Shown here piece after piece: positions 22,839 to 36,455 of a stretch of DNA of 64,000 bases. The stretch is from positions 74,755,298 to 74,819,297 of the forward strand of contig NC_063167.1 of assembly GCF_023159225.1 (NCBI RefSeq), read 5' to 3'. The DNA is from Perognathus longimembris pacificus (Eukaryota; Chordata; Mammalia; Rodentia; Heteromyidae). The notes beneath the pieces were generated by a model. That model was given only the letters and a program-made list of their open reading frames with translations, made no database searches and had not been told where the DNA came from. Both the position numbers and the translations under genes were made by a program. Position 1 is the stretch's first letter. Each line of letters begins with the position of its first letter.

Positions 22839-23504
22839 GACTGGATTATTCTCTGCATTTCCCCCTCTTCTCTTCATTTGTCTGCTCCCTTCCCACTGAC
22901 CCCACTTTGAGTGCCATTGACCCCTTCTGAGTGCCCACTTTCTGCTGTTTTATTTTGCTGGATTTTGATTTTGGCTTTCTAAGGAATTATACTTTTTAAG
23001 ATCTCATTTGAAGCCCCTGTATTTCAGTTAATCATTTTTGTCAGAGAAAAGACAGGAATAAAGTGAAGTTTGTGATACCAACCCCAGCTGGACTGGGCAC
23101 TGTTATATAGATGGAAAACCTTATAAGATCTTTCTGACTGTTCCCAGTTTGCAGGTGAAGTGTGAAGGAGTGTGTGTGTGTGTTTCAGCCAGAATGCAGT
23201 TCAGTTAGGCTCTCCCTCAGACACAGTTCTAGAGAATATACATACAGTTTAGGGTGGCACTGGGGCCTGACCCAAGTCTACATAGAGGATGCCTCAGGCC
23301 TGACAGCAGTTTCATCTTTGCTACCCAAGATTCAATGCTTCATATAGTGAAAGACTCACCATCCTCCCACCTGTTAGTTGATCGGACCTCAGGAGAATTC
23401 AGCACTGTCCCACTTGAATGTGCGAAGGGTTCTTAGCCCCCATTCCAGTGCTGTCCACATGGTCAGTACTTACTAGATACTTGTGAGTTATTCGCGAGTG
23501 TCTT

Positions 23505-23870
23505 AGTCCATGTGTGCACCTGTAACAAAATACCACTGACATGGCCATTTATAGACAACAAATTGTTTCTCATGATTCTGTAGACTGACAGGCCCAGCAT
23601 CAAGGCACCAATAGGTTTGGTGTCTATTTCCAAGATGGCACCTGGCTCCTGCATCCTCCATGGGAGGGCCACTATGTCTTCCTGTGGCAAAGGACCAGAA
23701 GGGCCAGGGGGTGCTCACACAGCATCAATCCCATTATGGAAAGCTCTCTCATGGAGACAACCACCGCCCATCCTCTTCCTCCCTAGCTGCCCTCAGGAGG
23801 AGTTTGGGGGAACCCCATCATTCCAGCCATGGCAACAGCAGGCAGAGGAAACTTTCACCTAGTTGATACC
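23505..23870 (+). mobile_element. Ancient dispersed repeat, family not assigned
   Basis: GTCTTAGTCCATGTGTGCACCTGTAACAAAATACCA..., ATTTATAGACAACAAATTGTTTCTCATGATTCTG and ATCAAGGCACCA resemble an old mammalian interspersed repeat that I recognise but cannot name with confidence. Open frames across it on both strands are incidental. Confidence 0.6.
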
Positions 23871-23881
23871 TCTTCTGAGAG

Positions 23882-24017
23882 CCTGTGCCAGAGGCTCACG
23901 CTTGGGATCTTAGCTTCGAATCAGAGGCTGAGATCTGAGGATCCAGGTTCAATATTAGACCAGAAAGTCATCTGAGAGACTCTTATCTTCAGTTAACTAG
24001 CAAAAACTCAGAAAGAA
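23882..24017 (+). mobile_element. B1-headed SINE fragment
   Basis: 7SL-like head and middle segment only. The tRNA-like half is replaced by the next SINE. Confidence 0.78.
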
Positions 24018-24276
24018 GCTGGGCGCCAGTAGTTCATGTCTGAAATTTTAGCTACTCAGGAAGCTGAGATCTGAGGATCATGGTTCAAAGTTAGCCTGGG
24101 GAAGGAAAGTCCCCATGAGTCTTTTCTCTCCAATTAACGACCAGAAAAACAGAAGTGGAGCTGTGGCTCAAAGAGCTAGAGCACTAGCCTTGAGCAAAAG
24201 AACTCAGAGACAGCACCCAGACCCTGAGTTCAAGCCCCATGATGGACCAAAGACAAAAAAAAAAAAAAAAAAAAGA
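24018..24276 (+). mobile_element. B1-headed dimer SINE
   Basis: Full plus-strand copy with a 20-bp A tail starting at 24256. Confidence 0.9.
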
Positions 24277-25147
24277 AGAAGAAAAGCCTAAATCCACTAG
24301 ACACTCATGCTCAGGAAATTTCACTTCTGCAGTAAATCCCTGAGGCTTGATTCTCCAAATCACCTCCCTCATTGTCTTCGCAGGCCCACTACCCCTCCAT
24401 CTGATGTATGAGAACAGACCTGGACCATTCTCACTCAGTCCCTCCATACCCTGCTAGCACACAGAACTGAGTGCAACAGGCTAGTCCTAAAGTAAGGGAT
24501 ATCTCACAACACCACGCAGCAAATCTATATTGAAAATGAGTTACCTCTGTCTCTAAGGGTCCCTTGCCTTCATCTTCTTCCCCAGGAATTCTCTCTATCC
24601 CTCTTTGTCCTCAAGCCTGGTTCGTACCCTCTCCTTCTTGGGTCTAGCAAGGAGTTTGCTGGGATGCTATAATTTCCAAGGCCAGTGACATTGGGTCTCA
24701 ATTAACTACCAGTGATTGGATATCAAAAGCCTTGGGGAAGGGGGAAGTGGGAGGATATTCTCAATCAGTGAAGTATTTTAGGAACACAATTTCCTATTTA
24801 GAAAAAGTGATGGAATTGTTTCCCTTTCAATCCGGTGGTGGAAATTTAAGAACAATTTAATCTGACTTACAACTCAAGAGCTAATAATCCAGACCCTAAG
24901 CCTCACTCCAGCCCCACATGCATCTTTCCCTGCAGAGAGAGTGGAAGAAGAGGAGAATGGCAGAAGGAAGAAGCTACTGTTGCTATTTGCACTTGCTAGG
25001 CAGTGGGATGTGGGAAGGAATTACAGGTACAAGAAAACCTGCTTCACACCTCACCTTGGTCAAGAATGAAGTAGAAGATCATTGTTTGCCTCTAACAGCA
25101 GGTTTTGCTATAGTAGGATCATCTGGGCTCCCAGCCTGCCTCTCCAG

Positions 25148-25340
25148 CATCTTTAGTTCTCAGAGTGTGGTACTCAGACCCACGAGGTCAGCATTAGCAG
25201 CACTGGGAGTGGTGAAACATGTAGATTCTCCAGCCTACTTCATGCATGCAGAATCAGAAACTATGGGGCTGGAGCTTAGGATCTCAGCTTTAACCACTCC
25301 TCCATCCGATGATGCTGACACATGCTTAAGCTTGAGGATC
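25148..25340 (+). mobile_element. MER5-like hAT-Charlie relic
   Basis: AGTTCTCAGAGTGTGGTACTCAGACCC, then CAGCAGCACTGGGAG, GTAGATTCTCCAGCC and AGAATCAGAAACTATGGGGCTGGAGC. Confidence 0.72.
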
Positions 25341-25904
25341 ATGACACTATGAACCCCAGCTTTTCTTGAAGCTAATATTGGTGATTCTGTATTGCTTATA
25401 TGCCTGAAACATAGAAGAATATGTCCAATTGTCATCATGTGGTGGACATGCTGGCAGGGTCAGCCCAACAATGTTCAGCAAAGGGAAATAGGCCCTGGAA
25501 ACAGTCAGCTGACATGTCAGCAGGGTCCTGAGAGGCCATTGACTGTGAGGTGACCACACAGAAGTGAGGATGGATGGGAGGCCTGGCCCACAGAAGTCTC
25601 GGTGCCCGATTCCGGTTTTGTCTCACAAAGCTGCATGGGTCTGCTTCTGTGTCTTGTAAGACAGGGAAGGAGCGGGGAAGGCTTGGCCAGGTGGTAAATG
25701 GCAGAGATGAAATGCAACCTCCTAAGCTCATTCTCACCCTGTCTAACTGTCCTCTCTCTGCTGCAAGGATTTACAGATTCCCAGGTGACCCACGGAGAGA
25801 GAGGAAGAAATGCTACACCCAGGGAGGGGCCTAACTCCACAGCCAGGAGCCACAGGCATCTGCACGGCCCAGGAAGCCAGAAAGGGGAGCCACGGGTGCC
25901 CCCA

Positions 25905-26195
25905 ACTCATCTGCACTCACACACACACATGCACACATACATGCACACAAACATGCATACACGCATATACACATACACACATATGCATACACACAAATAC
26001 AGGCATGCATACGTACACACAAGCACACATATACAAACACATATGTGTACATATACAAACACACACATACACACAGATAAACACATACACACATGCATAA
26101 TATACAAACACACACATACACATATGTATACACATAAACACACATACATGCATGCACATACATATGCATATATACACACCAACACAAACACTCAA
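25905..26195. repeat. CA-rich tract (CACATA/CATGCA variants)
   Basis: About 290 bp of alternating purine-pyrimidine sequence, mostly CA with TA and TG interruptions. The His/Thr-rich (plus) and Cys/Val-rich (minus) frames over it are artefacts. Confidence 0.93.
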
Positions 26196-26796
26196 ATCGA
26201 CCTCAACTTCAAAAGGTATGGAAGGACACAATTGTATTAGAAAGGCTTAAACAGTGATTACAGTGATTTAATAAAGATACTGTTTTGTTACTTGATGGTG
26301 TTTTATATATATAATTTTTGATGGTGTTAGGTAAATAGTGCACACTACCTATGAGCACACAGTAACCTTAGCATTCAGTTCCAGTCAGATGGGTAGCAGA
26401 GCTTTCTTTGCATTTCTCCCCAGGAGCCCAAGAAACAACACACATTCTTTCCACTAAGTGGGCCTGCAGCACCCTCAGGAAGTGTAGCCAGCGCCAAGCA
26501 AGTGCAAGCATCTTCTTAGTGCTAGTGTTGCTTTAAGGAGCATCTTTAGCAACCAAGCCAAAGATATGGTCCAGCCAAAAACAATCCAATCCCCCTTCCC
26601 TACAAACAGGGCACAGCAGAAGGGAAAACATTAGCCTACAGTAGAGAAGATAAGGCAATGGTAGGCAGCAAGCGAACCATTCATATTAGTTCATATTATT
26701 AACTAGAATTTAGGCTTCCTGCCCATGTTTCTAACCAGTCTGTTAGTCCTCCCAGCAGAGTGGGCTTGTGGAGTTCCTTCAGAAACACCAGAATCA

Positions 26797-27045
26797 CCAC
26801 GTGCCAGTGACTCATGCCTGTAATCCTAGTTACTACTCAGAAGGCTGAAATCTGAGGATTGCAGTTCGAAGCCAGCCCGGGCAGGAAAGTCTGTGAGACT
26901 CTTCTTCAATTAACCACCAAAAAGTCAGAAGTAGAGCTGTGGCTCAAGCAGTAGAGCACTAGCCTTGAGCAAAATACTCAGGGATAGTGCCCAGGCCCTG
27001 AGTTTGTCTCAGGACTGACACCAAAAAAAACAACAAAAAAGAAAC
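26797..27045 (+). mobile_element. B1-headed dimer SINE
   Basis: Full plus-strand copy. Flanking repeat AGAAACACCAGA occurs at 26781 and 27040, a likely target-site duplication. Confidence 0.92.
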
Positions 27046-28337
27046 ACCAGATAAGGGAGTAGCATTCTTTCTCTCTAAAGAAAAATTATTAATTCTTCCT
27101 TTGAAGTCTATTGTGTAAAGTGGAGGGTAATTTTTTTCTCTTCCTTTCCTCAAACATAACAGGAGAATTATTTCCTAATAAAACTTCTACCAGGCCTGAC
27201 AGTATTGATGGAGCATCATTTTTAATATGCATTGGCCTGGAATCTGACAGATATGGGCAGAGTGGGTGCCCCTGTTTTAAAAAGCTGAATGTGGCTGACA
27301 GCAATATCACTGTTTCCTGATGTCTATTATAGTCGGCGCAAGGTTAGACAAATACACTCCCGTGAGCACAAAGCAGCAACCTTCCAAAATGTATGTCAGC
27401 AGTGTATTTACAGCCAAATCCAGAAGGAGCATGCACTTCTTTCGGCATTCCCATTAATGAGACAAATGTCAGCATCCATACGCTATTTTTTTCTTTTCCT
27501 GCTTATCAAATCTTTCAAAAAATTGATAACTAGTCTTTATAGATTGTGAAAGTCAGATATAACTCTGAATGTATTACGTTAGGGGACCCCTTGGGGTAAA
27601 CTTATCACCCGGAAACCATTTTACATGGACGATTTGACTTTCATGTGGAGTGTCATAATGCACCCTAGATGGAAATCTAAAATAAAATATCTGGACTCCA
27701 ACCTTCCTCTTGGTGGAATTTATGATTCCCTCAGTACAATAATTTTGAAAATTGTATCCCTTAAGCTACAAGACTTGATATATTATTAACTGCTTGAATT
27801 GAAGAAGCTTTCCAATAAGCTTACGTGCTGTCTAGAGGCATGGATTAATTTCTCTGGAAGGACAAGCTTATCACAAACCATTTCTCAGACATCTAAACTG
27901 CGAGCTCCATCTTCCCGCTCGGACAGGGCATGGTGCCCATGTCATTTGGGGCTCTGGGATGGCGGCTTTTAGCAAAGCTCTTCCAGGGGCGATGGTGATG
28001 GACCCACTAGAGAAACGGTTGTGTTCAGTCAGTCACACCCCAGAGACAGGCACCCCTCGGGGCTCTCTCTCCTCCTAGTCTTGTGACGTTTGCTGGTGTG
28101 CACGCTCCTCTGGCAGAAGTGATCTGTCGTTTGGAGATCGCCCACAGGAGGGAGCCGGAGGGCAGTGTTCATGAAGTTACACGGTAGTTGCTTCTTTGTG
28201 TTTTTGAACTTTAATGAGCTTGTGTTGCAGGGGATGGAGGGGGAGGATGTTTAGATATTTATTTTCACAGGCCCTCTCCCTGTATCAGATGCGGGAGAAG
28301 GGGAGGTGTGACCAGATATCGAGAGTTCTACTTGACT

Positions 28338-28543
28338 GCTGGCACTGGTGGCTCATGTCTGTATTCCTAGCTACTCAGGAGGCTGAGATACAGCCAGCAA
28401 AGAGAAGAAAGTTCATAAGATTCCTATCTCTAATTAACTACCAAAAAGCAGGAAATGGAGCTGTGGCTCAAAGTGGTAGAGCACTAGCTAGCCTGGAGCA
28501 CAAAAGCTCAGAGCCAGCACCCAGGTCCTGAGTTGAAGCTCCA

Positions 28544-28545
<2 letters not shown>
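28338..28545 (+). mobile_element. B1-headed dimer SINE ending in (CA)n
   Basis: Plus-strand copy with a shortened head. Its tail is a 34-bp (CA)n run. Confidence 0.88.

Positions 28546-28579
<34 letters not shown>
28546..28579. repeat. (CA)17 microsatellite at a SINE tail
   Basis: 34 bp of pure CA, followed by GTGCGCGCACGTGC, a short alternating purine-pyrimidine palindrome. Confidence 0.95.
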
Positions 28580-28585
<6 letters not shown>

Positions 28586-29603
28586 GCACGTGCATGCACA
28601 TGCACAAATTATCTGACTAACTATCCAAAGACAGTAAGTCCCAGAAATCCTGCTGCAGGGATCAGCCTCAAACATGCTTCCTTCTTCCCCACTCGAGGTT
28701 GGGCTAGAAACACGAATCCACAGATTCACTTGGCTTTGTGTTTTGGAATGGCTCTGTTTGAGGCTTAGCTGCTGCCAGCCATCCTGATGGAGGGCAGGAG
28801 GCCTGACAGAGCGCAGGTGATACTAGTGGAAAAGCCTGGTTGTGTGGCTGTCGGTCCTGTGACTGTGTGAAGACACAGAATTATGAGTGTCTGGCCTTCT
28901 GCAGTAATTCAGTTGAAAGACAGGAGGAGTCCATCTATGTATTTGTCTTAGAGTCTCCTGGTATCCTGAATGGCTTACCAAAATGCTTTACCTTGGCGCT
29001 TCCTGATTTCTGTTTACTGACCTGTGGAAATGTAACCTTGTGTTTATTTTCCTATATTCCCTTAAGTGAGCCCCAGACCTATCTGAATTTATAGAAGCAG
29101 AGGACAGTGGAGACATCTTCGGCTTAAGGATCTGTTAGACTTGTACCTCGCTGAGCTGTGGGTAAGATAAAGAAAACCCACTGTACAGGCATTTCTTCAT
29201 TCATCACCCTGGAACCTGCTAGTCAGAACCAGCAGTCCAAGAGCACACTGCAGTAGAAAGCAAAGGGTTCTCCCTCCCCCCCCCCCCAACCCCCTGGCAG
29301 GAGGAGAAAGGGTCACTAATTAGGATTAGTATCTACACAGAACATTTGAAAATTCTGGTGTGTATAGGAAAGACAAGTCTTCCTGAATTTGACAACAGTG
29401 CAAAGACTTTACATGAAATTATCCACCCATGTTGTAAAGACAAAAATTGGCTTTTCTAAATGACTAATGCCCAAAGCCAAATTTTATCAGCCACATTAAA
29501 AGACAGAAAAGAGGAGACAGACAATTATAGGAGAAAACGTGTAGTGGGGTCTATCAAGCAGTTAACCCACACAAGTACATGAACTCTGTGGTTTTTATGA
29601 AGT

Positions 29604-30187
<584 letters not shown>

Positions 30188-30649
30188 TCATGATTTTTTT
30201 TAATTTACAAAATTGGTTGTGATTTTTGTTCTCAGCTTAAATGTTCAGTTTTGTATACAACTTTTATATATCTTATATCTATATATATCACAGAGCTCTC
30301 CACCAAATTCATGCATTTTAGGCTTTACAACACTTGATTTACCCTTTTCTATAAATTATTGTTCTCTTACATAAGCATCCTCTCTATGAATAATTTGATT
30401 GACTACAGAACTAAGCTTATTTTGGAGTTTGGGGTGTTTATATCTTCATTAAACTTAAGCCACCCTATGGTCTCTCTATGAATCATTTAAAAAGATTATG
30501 AAATTCCTCAGTGAATGGGCATGGAATTCATCTTTCCAAGCTGGCAGAACAGAGTCCTTTAAACTTAGCTATGAAATGTACATTTGTGGTGAATTTTAAA
30601 ATACTTTCCCTGCCACCTATTTAATTATTTGTCAGTACTCTTGCTCTCT

Positions 30650-30927
30650 CTTGCTTTTTCACTTTTTTGCTTTTTTTTCTCTCTCTCTCTGTCTCTCTCT
30701 GTCTGTCTCTATGTCTCTGTCTCTGTCGCTGGTCCTTGGGCTTGAATTCCAGGCCTGGGTGCTGTCCCTGAGCCTCTCTGTGATTTTTCTGCCAGTTCCA
30801 GCTTTTTCTGAGTAGTTTATTGGAGATAAGAGTCTCATAAACTTTCCTGCCAAAGCTGGCTTTGATCCGCAATCCTCAGATCTCAGCCTTCTGAATAGCT
30901 AGGCAGGAGCCACTGGTGCCCAGCTAA
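30650..30927 (-). mobile_element. B1-headed dimer SINE with (TCTG)n tail
   Basis: Minus-strand copy with an internal deletion. Its tail region is a CT/GTCT-rich simple repeat (30676-30730). Confidence 0.85.
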
Positions 30928-31026
30928 TTTTCTCTTGTTAAAAATGTGTGTATGTAAATGTTAGTGCATAGGATTTAAAAATCATGCTGGGAATTAGTTA
31001 CCTGATTTACTAAATAATTCAATAAT

Positions 31027-31230
31027 CAGGGCCCAACATGGTGGCATGTGCCTGTAATCCTAGCTACTTACAAGGTGGAGGACTGAGGTCTGAGGCTAGC
31101 CTGAGCAAAGTTAGTTTTCAGAAATAGAATAAAAGTAAAAAGTACTGGGGGTGGTGAGGGTTCACGCAGTAGCACGCTTGCCTAGCAAGCATGAGGCCCA
31201 GTGGTCAATCCTCAGCACTATAAATAATAA
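31027..31230 (+). mobile_element. Old B1/ID-type dimer SINE
   Basis: A 7SL-like head, then a clear ID-like monomer (CTTGCCTAGCAAGCATGAGG) and an AT-rich tail. Confidence 0.8.
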
Positions 31231-31534
31231 TTTAATAATCAAATGTTCATTCAATATCCAAGGCTTAAGATAGTGATTTTTCTAGGAGGTAATGTGAAGT
31301 TATCACAGAAGCAATCAGTTGCTGGAACATTTGAGGGAGCTCCCACCTGTTTCTCCTAGCAGCATAGAAGACTGAGCCTGCAGGCAGCATGGAGTCTAGG
31401 AGTTGCCTCTCACCAGCCAGAATCCTCGTTCATGTCGTCCAGACCCAACTGGACAGGTCAGATTTGTGAACACTTCTGGACAACAATATTTCCTCTTAAT
31501 TCTTGAACTAGGCCATTGGATACCTCCTTTGTGT

Positions 31535-31745
31535 ATGTATATGTGTGCAGGTGTCTGTACTGGAGCTGGAAGTTGAGGCCTGGGCCTTAGCTTTTTTGCT
31601 CAAGATTGGCTATCACTTGAGCCACTCCTCCACTTCTGGCTTTTTTGGTGCTTCACTGGAGATAAGAGTCTCACACAATTTCCTGCTCGGGCTGACTTCC
31701 TGTGTAGCTAGGATTACAGGTATGAGGTACAGATGCCTACCTGGC
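31535..31745 (-). mobile_element. B1-headed dimer SINE, diverged
   Basis: Minus-strand copy with internal losses. Only parts of each monomer remain. Confidence 0.75.
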
Positions 31746-32534
31746 CCTTCTTCCCTGGCCCCTCACCAGGTTGCCCCACTTTGGTGAGGGGGCCCTCAGG
31801 ATCTTCTCCAAGAAGACACCACAGTGGTACCCAGCTGTGGCTACAAAATAAATCAAGTTTGTTGACTACTCTGGGTGTCACACAGCCCATACATTTGTAG
31901 AACTGACCTAAAATGTTTATATCTTTAGAGACAAACAACAAACAACAACAAGTAATTAATTCACATTAAAACCCCTCCATTTCATAGAAAGTAAAACAAA
32001 CAGGAACCCAAGTGGCATTGAATGTGTGAGCTGACTCGGCATCAGCCCTGCCGTGCCTTAAGGAATCACAGCATCTGACCTTAATATGTGTGAATGCAGC
32101 AGGCTTCCATTGTCGACATGCATGTATATTTTTTCAATATTCCTCTCTGAGCCCAAATCATGTCATTTATATGCAAATGACCACATCTTCAGCAGCTGCT
32201 GCGTTTCCCTTGAAGCCCAGGGACTTATTTGCACTTAATAAAGCCTCATAAATAGGTTTTGCCTCTAAATGGGGGTGGGGTTGGGGGCAGGAAACCCATC
32301 CCAGCCTTGAACACTTACAAGCTTCCTTTTTTGTTGTTGTTCTGAAAGCCAGAGTGACCACCTCTAACAGGACAATTCTTAGTAGCCACGAAACAAGGTT
32401 TCCTCCTGCAGCTGTTCCCGCTTCCCTCCTTCAGAGAGAAATGCACTTCCTTTCATGTAGCTTCCTCCCTTCCAGCTGGAGCTATGGGTGGTAAACTTCA
32501 GCTAGGCTCAATTGTGAAAACAATTGCACTTTTT

Positions 32535-32765
32535 TTTTTCAGGGATGTGTGCTAGTCCTGAGGCTTGAACTCAGGGCCTGGACACTGTCTTTGAGCTTCT
32601 GTACTAAGAATTGGTGCTCTACCACTTGAACCACAGCTGTGGCTTTTTGGTGATTAATTCAAGTCTCATAGACTTTCCTGCCTGGCCTGGCTTCAAACCA
32701 CAGTCCTCAGATCTCTGCCTCCTGAGTAGCTAGGATTTCAGGCGTGAACCACCACTGATTGCCCA
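32535..32765 (-). mobile_element. B1-headed dimer SINE
   Basis: Minus-strand copy. A possible target-site duplication is not clear. Confidence 0.87.
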
Positions 32766-33369
32766 TCTAGGACAGCAGCTTTTCAGATGCAATCCCTTTG
32801 CCAAGTGGTAAATATCCAACGGGGAAAAACCCTCAAGCTCCCCTTGGTTGTGCCATCTGCAGAGCATGAGGGAAGGGAATAATCCTGGCCAAATGTTTTC
32901 TTTTTATGAATTATGAGTTTTTAAGAGGTTCTCTGCAGGGAAGGGACAGTGTGTGGGGGCTGTTTGTACACCCTGATTGTCTAATCAGCAGGCAGAGACA
33001 TTCACCTCTCAACTTAATCTGTGTGATCATCACATAGCACTTTGCCTTTTCCCTGTCTCTTCAGAGTTTCTTGTTTGTTTTGTTTTGCTGGTGCTGTGGC
33101 TCAGACTAAGCAAGTACCATCCCCAGCCTCTAACTAGGAATTCCTTTTCAACAGAACTGGACCACAGAGGAAAAGGCTCTATGGGCCTGCTCTGCATCTA
33201 ATGTGGGATGCCACCCTGTTCCTACCTGCAGCCCCAACCCCCTGTCTGCCAGATTCCTTCTTCCTTCTTCCATCTCTATCTCCATCTCCTCATTCTTCCT
33301 CTTTTTCTTCTTTGCACCCCTACTCCTGTACTCCAATACTGAGGTTTTAGTCTAGGGCTTTTTGCCAGC

Positions 33370-33608
33370 CCCATTTTTTGTCAGCATATTCAATATGGAA
33401 TCTCACTTTTTGGGCCTGGGCCAGCCTGTACTATGAGCCTCCTCTTTGTGCTTCCCTTTGTCACTGGGATGGCAGGTGCTGGCCACCTCCCCCAGACAAT
33501 GGTTGAAATAAGTCTTGTGAACTTTTATGCCCAAACTAGTCTCAAGCCACAATCCTCCAATCTCTACCTTCCAAGTAGCTAGGATTAACAGGCTTGAGTC
33601 TCTACACG
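33370..33608 (-). mobile_element. Old SINE relic
   Basis: Heavily diverged minus-strand 7SL-like head (AGTAGCTAGGATT near 33570) with degraded flanks. Confidence 0.5.
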
Positions 33609-33823
33609 TCTCTATTTTCTCCATCAACTACTGTCATAGTAGTTTTCCAAATGGGTGTGTGGGGGTGCCTGCTGTTTTTGTTTACACCTAAGTATATTTG
33701 TGATCATTTCCCATCCAAATAATCCAGGATCATCTCCTCATCTCAATGTCTTGGCTTCACACGTGCAGAATCCCTTTGGCCATATAAGGTAACATACTCA
33801 CAAATTCTCCAGGTTACATTTTT

Positions 33824-34024
33824 TTTTTTGGGGGGCCAGTCCTGGGCTTGTACTCGGGGCCTGAGCACTGTCCCTGGCTTCTTTTTGCTCAAGGCTAGCA
33901 CTCTGCCACTTGAGCCACGGCGCCACTTCTGGCCATTTTCTGTATATGTGGTGCTGGGGAATCGAACCCAGGGCCTCATGTATATGAAGCAGGCATTCTT
34001 GCCACTAGGCCATATCCCCAGCCC
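33824..34024 (-). mobile_element. IDL-Geo-type SINE
   Basis: Full dimer with a perfect 15-bp duplication CCAGGTTACATTTTT at 33809-33823 and 34025-34039. It is a young copy with a well preserved head. Confidence 0.95.
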
Positions 34025-35075
34025 CCAGGTTACATTTTTGATTATCATTAGTTTGTCTATTGCAGGTGTGAATCATGCATTCTTTTTGGAGTTGTGAAGT
34101 CTAAATATGATCGGTCCGGGTTTGTATTTTGCAGTCATGACTTCTAATGGGTCAAGCTGAAGTTAATCAGATAAAAAGCAGTCATCAGCATGTACTTTAT
34201 CACATCACCAAGAGAATCAAAACAGTATGAGAATAAATTTGACTTCTTGTCATGTTGAATTCTTCTCTCAGAAAGAGGCAGTGTTGTTATAATGCGATTT
34301 ATATCGTGCCTTCCCTGGGGCGATGGACAGAATATTCCTGAGTATCTTCCGAGAATTATTCTCTCATCTCTTTTTATCCCAGCTCAGTCACTTCAGTGAA
34401 AGAATATCCAGCAATGTAATATCCATGTGCAAAAAATAAACCAGACTCACTTAAGGATGTTCACTTAAAGAAATTCCTTCTGGAGTTTCTTTCTTCTCAT
34501 TTAAAAGAGCTCTTCTTTGGGTACTATTGAGCCATTGACCCACATTAGATTAATTAAGTCAATTAGCCTTTTATATAGTAATTACCATTCAGGTGGCTTT
34601 AATAAAGATATTATCAGCTTACATTCCAGACATACTGTAGCATGAAGAAAGCACACACTGAACAACTCTTTTTGCAGTGTGACTTCAGGTCATAGCAGGA
34701 CACTGGGTGGATAAAACTTGAGGACTCTGCCTTGATGAACTAACTGGTTACCTGCATTCCCGTGAGGAGATCCTCGTCCAGGGCAGCTTCCCTCTCTTGC
34801 TGGTAGCTCATCCATATCAGTTCCCATTATCCCCACACAGACTAGGTTTTGGCACCCACCCCTGGCCTCTCATCAGCCATCAGGACAGTTTTAAATCTTT
34901 AGCTATCTATTTCTTAAGTACAGTTCTGCTTAACTACAGTTAATGAGTATTTTTGCAGGGTTTTAGACATTTCACATGCACACTTCCTAATCATTACCCT
35001 GAGGTAACTTACCAATAAATATTGGTTGAAATATCTGCTGTAGATAGTGGAGATACAAGTTACATGGAAATTCCT

Positions 35076-35312
35076 TTTTTTTTTTTTTTTTTGGTCAGTC
35101 ATGGGACTTAAACTCTGGGCCTGGGCCTTGTCCCTGAGCTTTCCACCTCAAGGCTAGTGTTCTACCACTTGGGCCACAGCTCCACTTCTGGTTTTCTGGT
35201 GGTTAATTGGAGATAAGAGTCTCATGGACTGAGACTGGCTGTGAACCATGATCCTCAGATCTCAGCCTCCTGAGTAGCTAGGATTACAGGTGTGAGCCAC
35301 TGGCACCTAGCT
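35076..35312 (-). mobile_element. B1-headed dimer SINE
   Basis: Full minus-strand copy preceded by an 18-bp T run (the tail). Confidence 0.92.
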
Positions 35313-35608
35313 TGCTGCATGGATATTCTTGTCCCCATGTAATAGTTGAGGTCCTGTGGCTGAATGGAGCGACAGCTTGACTCACCTCGTCCCGCAGCTG
35401 CTGCAGTGGAAGCACTGGAACTGTCAGATTTGGTGGGGATATTTGAAAACCTGTTCAACTCTTTAGGATGTAAGATTACCAGCCAACAAAATCAGAATCT
35501 TCATAGGGAAAAAAATCTAAAAATGCATTCAGAATAAGACTGAGAAATAGAAAACTCACAATAACTTAGAATATAGTTTCCACTATTAGTCATTAATAGC
35601 GTTAATCT

Positions 35609-35850
35609 TTTGTTGTTGTTGTTGTTGTTGTTGGTTATGGGGCTTAAACTTAGGGCCTGGGTGCTATCAGTGAGCCTCTTTGGCTCAAGGCTAGTGCTCT
35701 ACCACTGGAGCCATAGCACCACTTCTTGTTTTTGAGTGATTAAAAATCTCATGGGGACTTTTCTGCCTGGGTTGACTTTGAACCACAATCCTCAGATCTC
35801 AGCCTCCTGAGTAGCTAGGATTACAGGTGTGAGCCATTGGTGCTTGGCTT
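35609..35850 (-). mobile_element. B1-headed dimer SINE with (GTT)n tail
   Basis: Full minus-strand copy. Tail turned into a (GTT)n run at 35612-35633. Flanking repeat GTTAATCTTTT / TTTTAATCATCTTTT is only approximate. Confidence 0.9.
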
Positions 35851-36249
35851 TTAATCATCTTTTAAACTTCAAGAATCCTATACAAAATGCAGTGCCAAAA
35901 TATTGATGTTTTGCTGGGTGAACTCACAAGTAGAACAGGAGGTGGTCCAGGCCCAGTCCTTTTGCTTCTCCTCAGTCCCTGATGCTTAGATCAGATGAAG
36001 GCAATGTTAAATGGTCAGTTGTACCCTGACTTAGCCTGTCTTACACCTCCCATCTGAACAGAAAGGATTGTGTAAACTTACTGAGTGCTTAGAGCCAGTC
36101 ACTAGGTTGGCTTGGAATAAGGAGATAATTTTATGATCACTGAGTTGATTACAAACATTTTAGGTTTTAGAATATTGTGTGGGGAATAAATAAAACACAA
36201 CATGACACAATTATGGGAAAAATTGACAATTCATTTCAAAAATATAAAT

Positions 36250-36455
36250 GTGGTCCAGTGGTAGTAGTTCACATTTGTAATCCTAGCTACTCAGGCTGAC
36301 ATCTGGAGAATCAAGGTTCAAGGCCAGCCCAGGTAGAAATGTTGGCTAAACTCCATCTCCAAAATGAACTACAAAAAAGCAGGGCTGCAGGTAAGTCTTA
36401 AGTATCAGAGCAGTCTAGCAAGCATGAAGCTCTCAGTAATACTATTAAAAATGCT
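36250..36455 (+). mobile_element. Old B1/ID-type dimer SINE
   Basis: 7SL-like head with shortened middle, then a degraded ID-like monomer (GTCTAGCAAGCATGAAGCTC). Confidence 0.72.

Larger units (their letters stand above)
24277..28337. other. Intergenic segment, no gene seen
   Basis: Unique sequence apart from a MER5-like relic, the CA-rich tract and one SINE. 27090-27900 is a long repeat-free stretch, moderately AT-rich. 27900-28200 has more G+C and several CpGs. Frames here look random. Confidence 0.6.
31746..35075. other. Intergenic segment with candidate regulatory blocks
   Basis: Repeat-free islands at 32030-32260 (octamer ATGCAAAT at 32171) and 34060-34700 (AT-rich, homeodomain-like sites) separate the listed SINEs. 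No coding signal was found. Confidence 0.55.

Noticed and set aside
25698..26240. 180-codon His/Thr-rich frame and Cys/Val-rich frames on the other strand
   Set aside because: Translation of a CA-rich simple repeat.
28125..28175. Possible third CTCF-like site (CCCACAGGAGGGAGCC)
   Set aside because: The core spacing is off by one base and several core positions differ from the motif.
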